Source of the DNA: Thermoleophilaceae bacterium
Lineage (GTDB): Bacteria; Actinomycetota; Thermoleophilia; Solirubrobacterales; Thermoleophilaceae
NCBI GenBank assembly: GCA_036378175.1
Contig: DASUWY010000032.1
Span: 1-53,281, forward strand
DNA length: 53,281 bases
Direction of reading: 5' to 3'
The notes beneath the pieces are model-generated. The model did no database searches and was not told the DNA's origin. It was given only the letters and a program-made list of their open reading frames with translations. Position numbers and translations under genes: made by a program. This document shows, piece after piece, positions 1-7,160 of the stretch (positions are counted from its first letter, which is position 1; each line of letters starts with the position of its first letter).

Positions 1-1
1 C

Positions 2-1453
2 GAAGAACTGTGAGTCGCAAGCCACCTGGTTCGTCATCGACGGGTTCGGATCGGGTGCCGCGTTCGGCCCGCACTTCGGCTTCGACTGCTGGAGCCCCGA
101 CGGCGAGCTGGTGGGCTGGCCGCCGCCCGCCTCCACGTTGCCGTGGAAGCAGTTGGTGGGCGCGTTCGTCTCAGTGATCTCGCCGAAGTCGCCGTTCGTG
201 TCGTTGCCGAAGAAGCCGTTGTGGCTGAAGGTGTTGCCGGAGAGCTCGTTGCCCCAGTCGTCGTAGAGGCACAGGTTGGACGGCGGCCCGCCCTTCACCC
301 CGCCCTGGCAGTCCTGCCCGGGCGGCGGGGTCTCCGTGTCGGGATACGGCACGAGGATCACGCCCCACGCGCCGTTGTTCTCGAAGCGGTTGTTCATAAC
401 CGTGTTGTCACGCCCGCCGGAGATCGACATCCCCGTGCCCACCGGGCCCGCAGCCGCCGCCCCCGCGCCCGGCACGTTGGGGTCGTTGTTGTCGTGCACG
501 TAGTTGTTCATGAACACCCAGCACGAGTGCGTGTGGGTGATCGGGCTGATGCCGCCCGACGGGCACGCGCCGTCCTGCGGCGACGGCGAGTCGTCGTTGT
601 TCTGGCTGTTGGTGTCGAAGCCGTCCTTGTTGTTGTCGAACTCGGAGTTCTCGATCACAAGGCTGCCGCCCGCATTCGTGCCCGAGTAGCCGAGCGCGGA
701 GTACTGGGCGTGCGCGTGGTTCATCACCTGGTCGCACTGCTGCTGGCACGCGCCGATGTAGTACGCGCCGTCGTTGAAGTTGCTCGCGTACGTCTGATCC
801 CAGGTGCCGCCGCTGTCGTTGCTCGAGAAGATGCCGTACTCGGCGGCTGTGGTCTCGTCCTTGTAGAACGTGCTCGTGGCATTGAGGTAGTTGCCCCAGT
901 AGCCGTGCATGCCGATCTTGCCGCTGCCGTCCCCGCCGTTCCACCAGATCTCGTTGCCCGCCGAGCCTGAGCCGCCGAGGAAGTTGCAGACCGTGAGGTT
1001 CTCGACGTAGGTGTTGTCGGCCTTCCAGACGAGGATGCCGTTGCGGCCGAGCGGCGTGCCGTCGGGGCCCTTCACGCCGAAGTCCTGCTGCGACTCCGCC
1101 GAGCTGCACGGGGGTGAGCCGGGAAGCGTGCCGTCCACGATCACGCCGTTGCGGTCCATCCCGCGCAGGTGAAGGCCGGACTTCGCGATCACCACTCCCG
1201 CGGGCGTGTCATCAGGCTGAGGGCCGCGGCTCGCACGGTGGTCGGCCTGCTCGTGGTAGTCGCCGGGCCCGACGAGCACCCAGTCACCCGGGTTGGCCGC
1301 GTCCACCGCGTCCTGGATCGTCGTGTACTGCCCCGGGATGCCCTTGTAGCTCCCCACGAGCAGCACGCGCGGCGCGGCAGCCGCCGTCGTCGCACTCATC
1401 GCCGCCGCCACCACCGTCAGCACTGCCAGGACCAACAGCCGCCTGAAATTCAA
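2..1453 (-). CDS. Secreted right-handed parallel beta-helix protein, C-terminus outside window
   Basis: Open frame on the minus strand from a TTG at 1453 that runs off the left edge (484 codons seen). The N-terminus (MNFRRLLVLAVLTVVAAA) is a signal peptide with likely cleavage near residue 25 in an Ala-rich stretch. Next comes TTIQDAVDAANPGDWVLVGP, the usual first turn of pectin-lyase-fold/parallel beta-helix proteins, followed by repeated strand-turn units such as NTYVENLTV, SLVIENSEFDNN and NTVMNNRFENNGAWG. Family proteins bind or cleave polysaccharides outside the cell; no catalytic residues could be assigned. A GGGGGAG run upstream of the TTG may act as ribosome binding site. The substrate is unknown. 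Confidence 0.72.
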   Translation of the reverse strand, partial: MNFRRLLVLAVLTVVAAAMSATTAAAAPRVLLVGSYKGIPGQYTTIQDAVDAANPGDWVLVGPGDYHEQADHRASRGPQPDDTPAGVVIAKSGLHLRGMDRNGVIVDGTLPGSPPCSSAESQQDFGVKGPDGTPLGRNGILVWKADNTYVENLTVCNFLGGSGSAGNEIWWNGGDGSGKIGMHGYWGNYLNATSTFYKDETTAAEYGIFSSNDSGGTWDQTYASNFNDGAYYIGACQQQCDQVMNHAHAQYSALGYSGTNAGGSLVIENSEFDNNKDGFDTNSQNNDDSPSPQDGACPSGGISPITHTHSCWVFMNNYVHDNNDPNVPGAGAAAAGPVGTGMSISGGRDNTVMNNRFENNGAWGVILVPYPDTETPPPGQDCQGGVKGGPPSNLCLYDDWGNELSGNTFSHNGFFGNDTNGDFGEITETNAPTNCFHGNVEAGGGQPTSSPSGLQQSKPKCGPNAAPDPNPSMTNQVACDSQFF

Positions 1454-1519
1454 TTCGCCCCCACTCCCCCGGAACCGGGCGGGAAGATAGAGAAGCTCGC
1501 GGACGCGCGCGCCGGTCGT

Positions 1520-2260
1520 CTAACCGGAGAGTCGGCGCGCCACGCCCGGCAGGCCGTATCGCAGGCGCGGGACGAGGCCCCAGGGCCGCGGCACGGCCAC
1601 CTCGGGCTTACCGTCGGCCGCCCGCACGATCGCGTCCGCCACCTTGTCCGGCGTCGACACGATCCAGCGCGTGCGCGCGCTGCGCCTGAGCTCTTCCTGC
1701 GGGAAGCCCTCCGTCGAGACGAAGCCAGGCAGTACCAGCCCAACGTGCACCCCGTGCGCCTTCTCCTCCATGCGGAGGCACTCGCTCCATCCCGCCACGG
1801 CGAACTTCGACGCCGTATAGGCGCCCATCTTCGCCCGCCCCACGCGGCCCGCGATCGAAGACACGTTCACGATCGCGCTCGGCGCGCACTCGCGCAGAAG
1901 CGGCAGCAGCGCCTCCGTGAGCCGCAGCACGGCGTCGAAGTTGATCTCCATCACGCGCTTCACGTTGTGGTAGCCGCCATCCGCGAAGGCCGCGCGCTCT
2001 GACCAGCCCGCGTTGTTCACGAGCAGGTCGAGCCTGCCCCACAGCTCGTCCACGCGAGCGCGCACTCGCGCGGGCGCGTCCTCGTCCGTCAGGTCCACCG
2101 CGAGGTACGCCGAGTCGCGCAGCTCGGCGGACAGCGCCTTCAGTCGCTCCTCCCGCCGCGCCACGAGCAGCACGCGCCAGCCTTCGCGCGCCAGCCGCCG
2201 CGCCGTCTGCTCGCCGATGCCGCTCGACGCACCGGTGACCACCGCGGTCCGCTCGCTCAT
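1520..2260 (-). CDS. Short-chain dehydrogenase/reductase (SDR)
   Basis: 246-residue classical SDR. TGASSGIG (9-16) is the cofactor loop, NNAG (82-85) the structural motif, N107, S134/S135, Y148 and K152 (YTASK) the catalytic set. An Arg after the second strand (ARREER, 35-40) favours NADP(H). It overlaps the preceding gene by 4 nt (ATGA at 2260-2257), so it is the last gene of a three-gene coupled unit starting at 2951. The substrate cannot be read from the sequence. Confidence 0.9.
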   Translation of the reverse strand: MSERTAVVTGASSGIGEQTARRLAREGWRVLLVARREERLKALSAELRDSAYLAVDLTDEDAPARVRARVDELWGRLDLLVNNAGWSERAAFADGGYHNVKRVMEINFDAVLRLTEALLPLLRECAPSAIVNVSSIAGRVGRAKMGAYTASKFAVAGWSECLRMEEKAHGVHVGLVLPGFVSTEGFPQEELRRSARTRWIVSTPDKVADAIVRAADGKPEVAVPRPWGLVPRLRYGLPGVARRLSG

Positions 2261-2589
2261 TGCGACGCCAGCCTATCCACGAGCGCCCCCATCTCGCGCG
2301 CCATGCGGGAGCGCGGCACCACGAGGTCGAACCCTGCATCCTGGGCGCGCACGCGCGTGTCGTGCTCCACGTGCGAGTAGAAGGCGAGCGTCCGCACGTC
2401 CTCGGTGTGGCCGAGACCCACCCGCTCGTCCACGTCGGACGTGAGGTCCACCACGAGCACGTCAGCGTCGGCCGAGCGCGCCTCCTCCACGGAGGCAAAG
2501 CGCGTGACCTCGTGACCGGCCGCCCGCAGGCCGCCTTCCACGTTCGACCCGAACAGGAGGTCCGGGCACAGCAGCGCCACGCGCGCCAC
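2257..2589 (-). CDS. Small receiver-like (Rossmann) protein
   Basis: 110 residues starting at a GTG whose G is the last base of the upstream stop codon (TAG/GTG at 2591-2587), so the start is fixed by translational coupling. The pattern VARVALLCPDLL, GLRAAGHEV, ADVLVVDLTS and FDLVVPRSRM follows the beta-alpha order of a response-regulator receiver, with Asp in DLTS at the phospho-acceptor place, but the conserved acidic pair after strand 1 and the late Lys are missing or replaced. It is probably a non-canonical receiver or nucleotide-binding sensor. The function is unknown. Confidence 0.7.
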   Translation of the reverse strand: MARVALLCPDLLFGSNVEGGLRAAGHEVTRFASVEEARSADADVLVVDLTSDVDERVGLGHTEDVRTLAFYSHVEHDTRVRAQDAGFDLVVPRSRMAREMGALVDRLASQ

Positions 2590-2951
2590 TACTGGTGGCG
2601 GCGTCGCGCGAACTCGCGGCGGACCGACTCGGGCCGGCCCCACATCTGGGTGATCTCCACCCGGCCCGACCGCGCGTCGCGAGCCACCAGCTCGCCCTCG
2701 ATGCCCTGCTCGTCGAGCAGGGAGAGCGTGCCGTGCACGGTCTCCGCCGCGGCGGCATGCCCGAAGTCGTGAGCCACCTGGATCCGCCAGTGCCAGTCGT
2801 GCTTGGAGTACGGCGCCGCGTTTATCTGCACGAGCAGCGTGGCCGCCTCGATGTAGCGATCCTCATCGAAGATCCGCAGGTCGAGCGAGAGATCGGTCCA
2901 GTCGGGCGGCAGCGTGTCGAGCACGGCCTGGAAGTCGTCCGCCAAAGCCAT
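2589..2951 (-). CDS. Conserved-looking hypothetical protein, 120 aa
   Basis: First gene of the unit 2951-1520. It starts MALADDFQAVLDTLPPDW and contains a long acidic/aromatic beta-strand region (DLSLDLRIF, WHWRIQVAHDFGHAAA) and a basic tail. No signal peptide or membrane segment. I do not recognise the family. The ATG lies 7 nt after TAGGCT, so the transcript is probably leaderless. Coupled translation with the receiver-like protein and the SDR suggests the three work together. Confidence 0.7.
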   Translation of the reverse strand: MALADDFQAVLDTLPPDWTDLSLDLRIFDEDRYIEAATLLVQINAAPYSKHDWHWRIQVAHDFGHAAAAETVHGTLSLLDEQGIEGELVARDARSGRVEITQMWGRPESVRREFARRRHQ

Positions 2952-2989
2952 GCGGGAGAGCCTACAGAGCGCTCCCTAGAATCGATCTG
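2952..2989. promoter_or_regulatory. Back-to-back leaderless promoters
   Basis: Between two divergent starts only 38 nt exist. On the minus strand TAGGCT (2964-2959) ends 7 nt before the ATG at 2951; on the plus strand TAGAAT (2977-2982) ends 7 nt before the GTG at 2990. Neither start has a Shine-Dalgarno. This spacing puts transcription start at or next to the start codon on both sides. The -35 boxes are weak. Confidence 0.5.
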
Positions 2990-3907
2990 GTGATCGCCAC
3001 GACCGAATACGAGCGCCTGCGCGAGACCGTCGGCCTCGTGGATCGCTCCGAGCGCGGCAAGTTCCTGCTCAACGGCGCCGAGGTGGCGGAGTTCCTCCAG
3101 GGCCAGGTGACGAACGACGTGGAGGCGCTCGAGCCCGGCACCGGCTGCTACGCCGCGCTGCTCGACCACAAGGCCAAGATCCGTGCCGACATGCGCGTGC
3201 TGCGCGGCACGGACTGGTTCTGGCTCGACTGCGAGGCGATCGGACACGCGGCGCTGGCGCACACGATCAAGATGTACAGCCTGGGTCGCGACGTCCACAG
3301 CCGGGACGTGACCGAGGAGCGGGCAATCCTGTCTCTCATCGGGCCCGCCGCGCGCGAGGCACTCGACGTCGCGCCGCCGGACGGGGAGCATTCGTTCGTT
3401 GAGGGCGAGCACGGCATCTACGTGGCCGCCCACCTCGGCGTCGACGTGATCTGCCCGGCGGACCAGGCGGACGGCGTCCGCGAGGCGCTCGGCATCGAGC
3501 CGGTGTCCGAGGAGGCCGCCGAGTGCCTCCGCATCGAGTCCGGCCGACCGCGCCACGGCCTCGACATGGGCGGCCAGACGATTCCCCAGGAAGCCGGCCT
3601 CAACGATCGCGCGGTGAGCTTCGAGAAGGGCTGCTACGTGGGCCAGGAGACCGTCGCTCGGCTCCACTACAAGGGCAAGCCCAACCGTTTCCTGCGCGGC
3701 CTGCGCCTCACCGCGGAGGCCGAACACGGAGCCCCCATCACCTTCGGCGACCGCGAGGTGGGCACCATCGGCTCCACCTGCGTCAGCCCCGCCCACGGGC
3801 CCATAGCCCTGGCGTTGATCAGGCGCGAGGCCCAACCTGGGGCCACAGTCACCGTCGGCGAGGGCATCGAAGCCGAGGTGGTCGAGCTGCCGTTCGAAGC
3901 GCCGTAG
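2990..3907 (+). CDS. ygfZ: Folate-binding protein YgfZ (GcvT-like), iron-sulfur cluster repair
   Basis: 305 residues of the aminomethyltransferase/YgfZ family. The family signature KGCYVGQET is at about residues 213-221; the N-terminal half has FLLNGAEVAEFLQGQVTNDV, typical of the folate-binding domain. YgfZ proteins are about 300-330 residues and take part in maintenance of certain Fe-S enzymes through a tetrahydrofolate-dependent step; this is family knowledge. The GTG start without Shine-Dalgarno fits the leaderless promoter upstream. Glycine cleavage T-protein is the alternative, but the signature and length favour YgfZ. Confidence 0.85.
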   Translation: MIATTEYERLRETVGLVDRSERGKFLLNGAEVAEFLQGQVTNDVEALEPGTGCYAALLDHKAKIRADMRVLRGTDWFWLDCEAIGHAALAHTIKMYSLGRDVHSRDVTEERAILSLIGPAAREALDVAPPDGEHSFVEGEHGIYVAAHLGVDVICPADQADGVREALGIEPVSEEAAECLRIESGRPRHGLDMGGQTIPQEAGLNDRAVSFEKGCYVGQETVARLHYKGKPNRFLRGLRLTAEAEHGAPITFGDREVGTIGSTCVSPAHGPIALALIRREAQPGATVTVGEGIEAEVVELPFEAP

Positions 3908-3944
3908 TTCGTCGAGCCGCGGTCTTTAGATCTGGGATCCGGGG

Positions 3945-3950
3945 TACGAT
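3945..3950 (+). promoter_or_regulatory. Probable -10 box of leaderless promoter
   Basis: TACGAT ends 8 nt before the GTG at 3959; no Shine-Dalgarno is visible before that GTG. This is the same geometry as at 2977, 6644 and 16635. Confidence 0.35.
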
Positions 3951-3958
3951 GGCTTCAA

Positions 3959-4162
3959 GTGCCCGCTCTCACCCACGAACAGGTCAGCCGCAAGCTCAGC
4001 GAGATCGACGCGAGAACCAGGCAGGCCTGGGCCGCCTACACGGAGAGCCTGCGCGATCTGAAAGGGCGCGAATACGAGGAGGCCGAGCACCAGTCGTGGG
4101 ATCGCCTGCAGAAGAGACTTCGCGAGCTCGACGGCGAACGCCAGCTAGTCGTGGGCGGCTGA
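3959..4162 (+). CDS. Small charged helical protein, 67 aa
   Basis: GTG start, 67 residues, rich in Glu, Arg and Gln with heptad-like spacing (SRKLSEIDARTRQ, LQKRLRELDGERQ), so probably a short coiled coil. No signal or membrane segment. Its stop TGA lies inside the open frame that leads into the acyltransferase, so the two are probably one transcript. The function is unknown. Confidence 0.6.
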   Translation: MPALTHEQVSRKLSEIDARTRQAWAAYTESLRDLKGREYEEAEHQSWDRLQKRLRELDGERQLVVGG

Positions 4163-4287
4163 GCGCCGAGAGCCCGCTGCTCGGCGGGCCGCTCAACTCG
4201 ATCGCCGGTGCGGAGGACCCCCGCCCGGCCCCGATCGAGTACGACCCCTCCCGCGACATCTACGAGCTCGGCGAGCGCCCGCGCGTG

Positions 4288-5136
4288 ATGGACGGCGCGC
4301 CCGAGCCGGATCCGCGCCGCCTGCGCGAGCTGATCCCCACCACGGATCCGTCGCGCGAGGTGGACGACTGGGGCCGCTCGGAGCGCGTGTTCTCGCTGAT
4401 GGAGCCGGTGCTCAACTTCTACTACCGCTACTGGTTCCGCGTGGAGCAGGAGGGCGTGGAGAACGTGCCGGCCGAGGGCGGTGCCCTGCTCGTGTCGAAC
4501 CACTCGGGCGCCCTGCCGCCGGACGCACCGATGATCATGCAGGCGATCCGCAACGAGCACCCGCATCCGCGCCCGCTCTACATGCTCGGCGAGCACTGGT
4601 TCAAGGGCTATCCGGGCGTGGGCATGCTCACCAACAAGATCGGCCTCGTGGCGGCGCATCCGGCAAACGCGCAGCGCCTGCTGCGCGACGAGGGGCGCCT
4701 CGCGCTCGTGTTCCCCGAGGGGCAGAAGGGATCGCGGAAGCTGTACTGGCAGCGCTACCGGCTGAGGCGATTCGGCCGCGGCGGCTTCGTGAAGACGGCG
4801 CTGCGCTCCGGCGTGCCGATCGTGCCGATCGCGGTGGTGGGCGCCGAGGAGGCCATGCCGATCTTCGCCCACGTGCCGGCGCTCCAGCGGCTCACCGGCC
4901 TCATCTACTTCCCGATCAACCACGCCTTCCCGCAGTTCGGCCTCGCCGCGGCGATGATGTACCTCCCGGCGAAGTTCAAGATCCGCTTCCTCGAGCCCGT
5001 CACGCTCGACGGCTACGGCCCTGAGGACGCTGACGACCTCGAGCTCGTGCAGAACCTGGCTGAGCAGATCCGCGGCCGCATCCAGACCGAGGTGGACCGT
5101 CTGGTAGCTGCGCGAACGTCGGTCTGGTTCGGTTAA
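4288..5136 (+). CDS. Lysophospholipid acyltransferase family protein (PlsC-like)
   Basis: 282 residues from ATG 4288 (GTG 4285 is an alternative). Motif I is NHSGALPPD (71-79), a His-x6-Asp spacing seen in the MGAT-like branch rather than His-x4-Asp; motif III is FPEG (142-145); IVPIAVVGAEEAMP matches motif IV. The enzyme should acylate a lysophospholipid or glycerol lipid at the membrane. The frame stays open and protein-like upstream (EYDPSRDIYELGE) back to the stop of the small gene, with only CTG 4159 as candidate start there (CTGA overlap), so the N-terminus may be about 40 residues longer. Confidence 0.82.
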   Translation: MDGAPEPDPRRLRELIPTTDPSREVDDWGRSERVFSLMEPVLNFYYRYWFRVEQEGVENVPAEGGALLVSNHSGALPPDAPMIMQAIRNEHPHPRPLYMLGEHWFKGYPGVGMLTNKIGLVAAHPANAQRLLRDEGRLALVFPEGQKGSRKLYWQRYRLRRFGRGGFVKTALRSGVPIVPIAVVGAEEAMPIFAHVPALQRLTGLIYFPINHAFPQFGLAAAMMYLPAKFKIRFLEPVTLDGYGPEDADDLELVQNLAEQIRGRIQTEVDRLVAARTSVWFG

Positions 5137-5156
5137 CCTGCCGCGCCAGGAGAGGG

Positions 5157-5597
5157 ATGAGCTACGGGGGACGTATCCGCATCGGGGCGCTCGCCCCGGG
5201 AGTGGCCGCGGCGGCGCTGCTCGTTGCAGGCTGCGGGGGTGGCCAGGACTTCGCCAACAAGCCTCGCCCGGCGGCCACGCTCATGCTCAGCGGCGTGATC
5301 ACGAATTCCGGCGTGACGGTCTCGCCCAACCACGTGGGCGCCGGACCCGTGGTGATCAAGGTGTCGAACCAGACGAACGCCGCGCACACGCTCGAGCTCG
5401 ACGGGGCCAACATCCAGCCTGTGGAGAGCGACTCGATCGGCCCCACCAACACCGGGCAGATCCAGACCACGCTCTCGCCGGGCGTCTACACGGTCAAGGC
5501 GGGTTCGGCCAAGGCCGTGAAGAGGGAGCTTCCCGCCGCGCGGCTCGTGATCGGCAAGCCGCGGCCCGACTCGAACAACCAGGTCGGGCTTCCGTAG
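5157..5597 (+). CDS. Lipoprotein with cupredoxin-like (EfeO-type) domain
   Basis: 146 residues. A signal peptide ends in the lipobox LVAGC with Cys26 as lipid anchor. The rest reads as a small beta-sandwich (VTVSPNHVGAGPVVIKVSNQ, HTLELDG, LSPGVYTVKAG), like the cupredoxin-like domain of EfeO iron-uptake proteins. A good Shine-Dalgarno (GGAGAGGG) precedes the ATG. It is convergent with the FTR1 permease, so a role in iron handling is plausible. I do not see the full copper site (only one His in the sandwich), so redox activity is doubtful. Confidence 0.7.
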   Translation: MSYGGRIRIGALAPGVAAAALLVAGCGGGQDFANKPRPAATLMLSGVITNSGVTVSPNHVGAGPVVIKVSNQTNAAHTLELDGANIQPVESDSIGPTNTGQIQTTLSPGVYTVKAGSAKAVKRELPAARLVIGKPRPDSNNQVGLP

Positions 5598-6593
5598 CTA
5601 GCTCACCAGCGCGGGCTCGTGCTCTGGCCGGCGTGCCGGTTCGCGCCCCTCGCGCTTGGGCTTCTTCACGAGCATGTACTCGCTGACCATGTAGGAGCCG
5701 ATCACGGCTCCCGCGGCCAGTGCCTGCGCGGCGAGCGTCTCGACGGTGGGGAAGAAGGCCAGCCACGTGCCCATCCAGCCGGGGAAGGTCACGCCGATGT
5801 TGGTGGTGGGAAGCCAGCCCGCGAGCTGGAGCTCCTGAGCGCTCTCCCCCACCATCACCACGAGCACGAAGCCGATCATCGCGCCCGTCAGCACGAGCAT
5901 CTGCTTGTAGGGCAGCTTCTTGTGCGCGTAGAACGTGAGCACGCCCACCACGGCGGTGAACGCGAGTCCCACGGCCACTCCCTCGAGCACGGTGCCGGCG
6001 CCGTACTTGAGCCGCATGTTCTGCAGGAAGAGCACGATCTCGAAACCCTCGCGGTAGACGGCGGTGAAGCCGAGCAGCACGAGGCCGGCGGTCACACCGG
6101 CACCGGCGCCCGCCAGGAGCTTGCGACGGCGGCGGTGATGATGCGCGATCCAGCCCGTCCAGTACACGCGATGGAAGAACCAGTTCATCACCACGAGCAG
6201 GACGCCCACGGCGATCAGACCTGTGGCTGCCTGGAGGTCGAGGCCGGGCCCGCCAAGCTGCCCGATCACCCACGCGGCGGCGAACCACGTGGCCACGCTC
6301 ACGCCGATGCCCACACCCGCGCCGGCCGCAACGGGACGGCGGCGAACGGCGTTTGCGCCGCGGAAGCTGGCCGTCACCGCGGCCAGAACGAGGATTGCCT
6401 CGAGTCCCTCACGCAGAACGAGCAGCCCGCTGTTCAGGACCACGGCGCCGGTGCTGAGGTTTGCCTCCTGCGTAGGATCGGGCACTCCGCCCTTGGCGGT
6501 GAGCGCCGCGTACAGCAGCAGCGCGAGCCCGGCGAGGCCCATCACCAGCCAGCTTTTCCGCCCGAATCCCTTCACGGGAAAGCAGACTAACAC
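5598..6593 (-). CDS. efeU: FTR1-family high-affinity iron permease (EfeU-like)
   Basis: 331-residue membrane protein with about seven hydrophobic segments and the two iron-binding motifs of the family: REGLE (61-65) and REGFE (181-185). A His/Arg-rich loop (IAHHHRRRRK, about 149-158) lies between. FTR1/EfeU takes up iron after ferrous oxidation, usually with EfeO and EfeB; here a small EfeO-like lipoprotein is the convergent neighbour and no EfeB is present. The GTG start at 6593 is taken; GTG 6575 is possible. It is divergent from marR, with the palindrome at 6602-6615 close upstream. Confidence 0.88.
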   Translation of the reverse strand: MLVCFPVKGFGRKSWLVMGLAGLALLLYAALTAKGGVPDPTQEANLSTGAVVLNSGLLVLREGLEAILVLAAVTASFRGANAVRRRPVAAGAGVGIGVSVATWFAAAWVIGQLGGPGLDLQAATGLIAVGVLLVVMNWFFHRVYWTGWIAHHHRRRRKLLAGAGAGVTAGLVLLGFTAVYREGFEIVLFLQNMRLKYGAGTVLEGVAVGLAFTAVVGVLTFYAHKKLPYKQMLVLTGAMIGFVLVVMVGESAQELQLAGWLPTTNIGVTFPGWMGTWLAFFPTVETLAAQALAAGAVIGSYMVSEYMLVKKPKREGREPARRPEHEPALVS

Positions 6594-6601
6594 GGTCGGA
6601 G

Positions 6602-6615
6602 TTAGGGCGCCCTAA
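6602..6615. promoter_or_regulatory. 14-bp perfect palindrome upstream of iron permease
   Basis: TTAGGGCGCCCTAA, perfectly self-complementary, ends 8 nt upstream of the permease GTG and just before the marR -35 box. Its ends (TTAGG...CCTAA) match the outer parts of DtxR/IdeR iron boxes, but the centre differs and the site is shorter than the usual 19 bp. Probable metal-responsive operator. Confidence 0.5.
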
Positions 6616-6620
6616 TGGCG

Positions 6621-6667
6621 TTGACGATTCGATGCTTGCATGCAATACTTGCGTGCGTGCAAGCATC
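6621..6667 (+). promoter_or_regulatory. marR promoter with overlapping inverted-repeat operator
   Basis: TTGACG (6621-6626), a 17-nt spacer and AATACT (6644-6649) form a promoter; 7 nt later is the GTG at 6657. An inverted repeat with 14-nt arms and one mismatch (6631-6644 and 6654-6667, spacer 9 nt) covers the -10 box, the probable start site and the start codon. This is the expected place for MarR self-repression. Confidence 0.65.
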
Positions 6668-7160
6668 CACTGCGTCAAAGCAAGCTGTCACCAACGATCA
6701 GCTCGTTGGCACGCTCGCCGCGTTCCTCCATCACATCTTCAAGACGTGCGGCCCCAAGGGGGGCATGCTCGAGGTGATCGATGAGCTCGGCCTGTCCCTG
6801 ACGCAGCTCAAGGCGATCCAGCTCCTCTGCTCCGTAGACGCGCCCGAGATGTCCGTGAAGCAGCTGGGCGACTCGCTCGAGCTCTCGCTGCCGGCGATCA
6901 GCCGTGCGGTGGACGGGCTCGTGCACCGCGGCCTCGTCACCCGCACCGAGGACGAGGAGGATCGCCGCATCAAGAGGGTCCGTCCCACGAAGGAGGCCGA
7001 CCAGCTCGTGGCCCGCCTCACCGACATCCGCTTCTCCCAGCTCGGGGAGTTCGTGGACACCCTCAGCCCGCGCGAGCGCAACAAGCTCGCCGCCGCGCTC
7101 GACGTACTGGCCGAGCGCGAAGACATCGCAGAGCTTCTGTCTGAGAAGGAGACCCGCTAA
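6657..7160 (+). CDS. MarR-family transcriptional regulator
   Basis: 167 residues from GTG 6657. A winged helix-turn-helix is seen in MSVKQLGDSLELSLPAISRA followed by the wing VTRTEDEEDRRIKRV, with DRR typical of MarR wings. The dimerising helices are at both ends. Start chosen because the promoter -10 ends 7 nt upstream, which would make the mRNA leaderless; the longer frame from 6615 would cross the promoter. The stop directly abuts the ATG of the MFS gene, so it most likely represses its own operon until a ligand binds. Confidence 0.85.
   Translation: MQASTASKQAVTNDQLVGTLAAFLHHIFKTCGPKGGMLEVIDELGLSLTQLKAIQLLCSVDAPEMSVKQLGDSLELSLPAISRAVDGLVHRGLVTRTEDEEDRRIKRVRPTKEADQLVARLTDIRFSQLGEFVDTLSPRERNKLAAALDVLAEREDIAELLSEKETR

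Noticed and set aside
408-1109. Arg-rich minus-strand frame in the beta-helix region
   Set aside because: Out-of-frame shadow of the beta-helix gene on the same strand.
3523-4284. Extension of the acyltransferase frame upstream
   Set aside because: Most of it lies over ygfZ and the 67-residue gene in another frame; only the last 40 codons look protein-like and are noted as uncertain.
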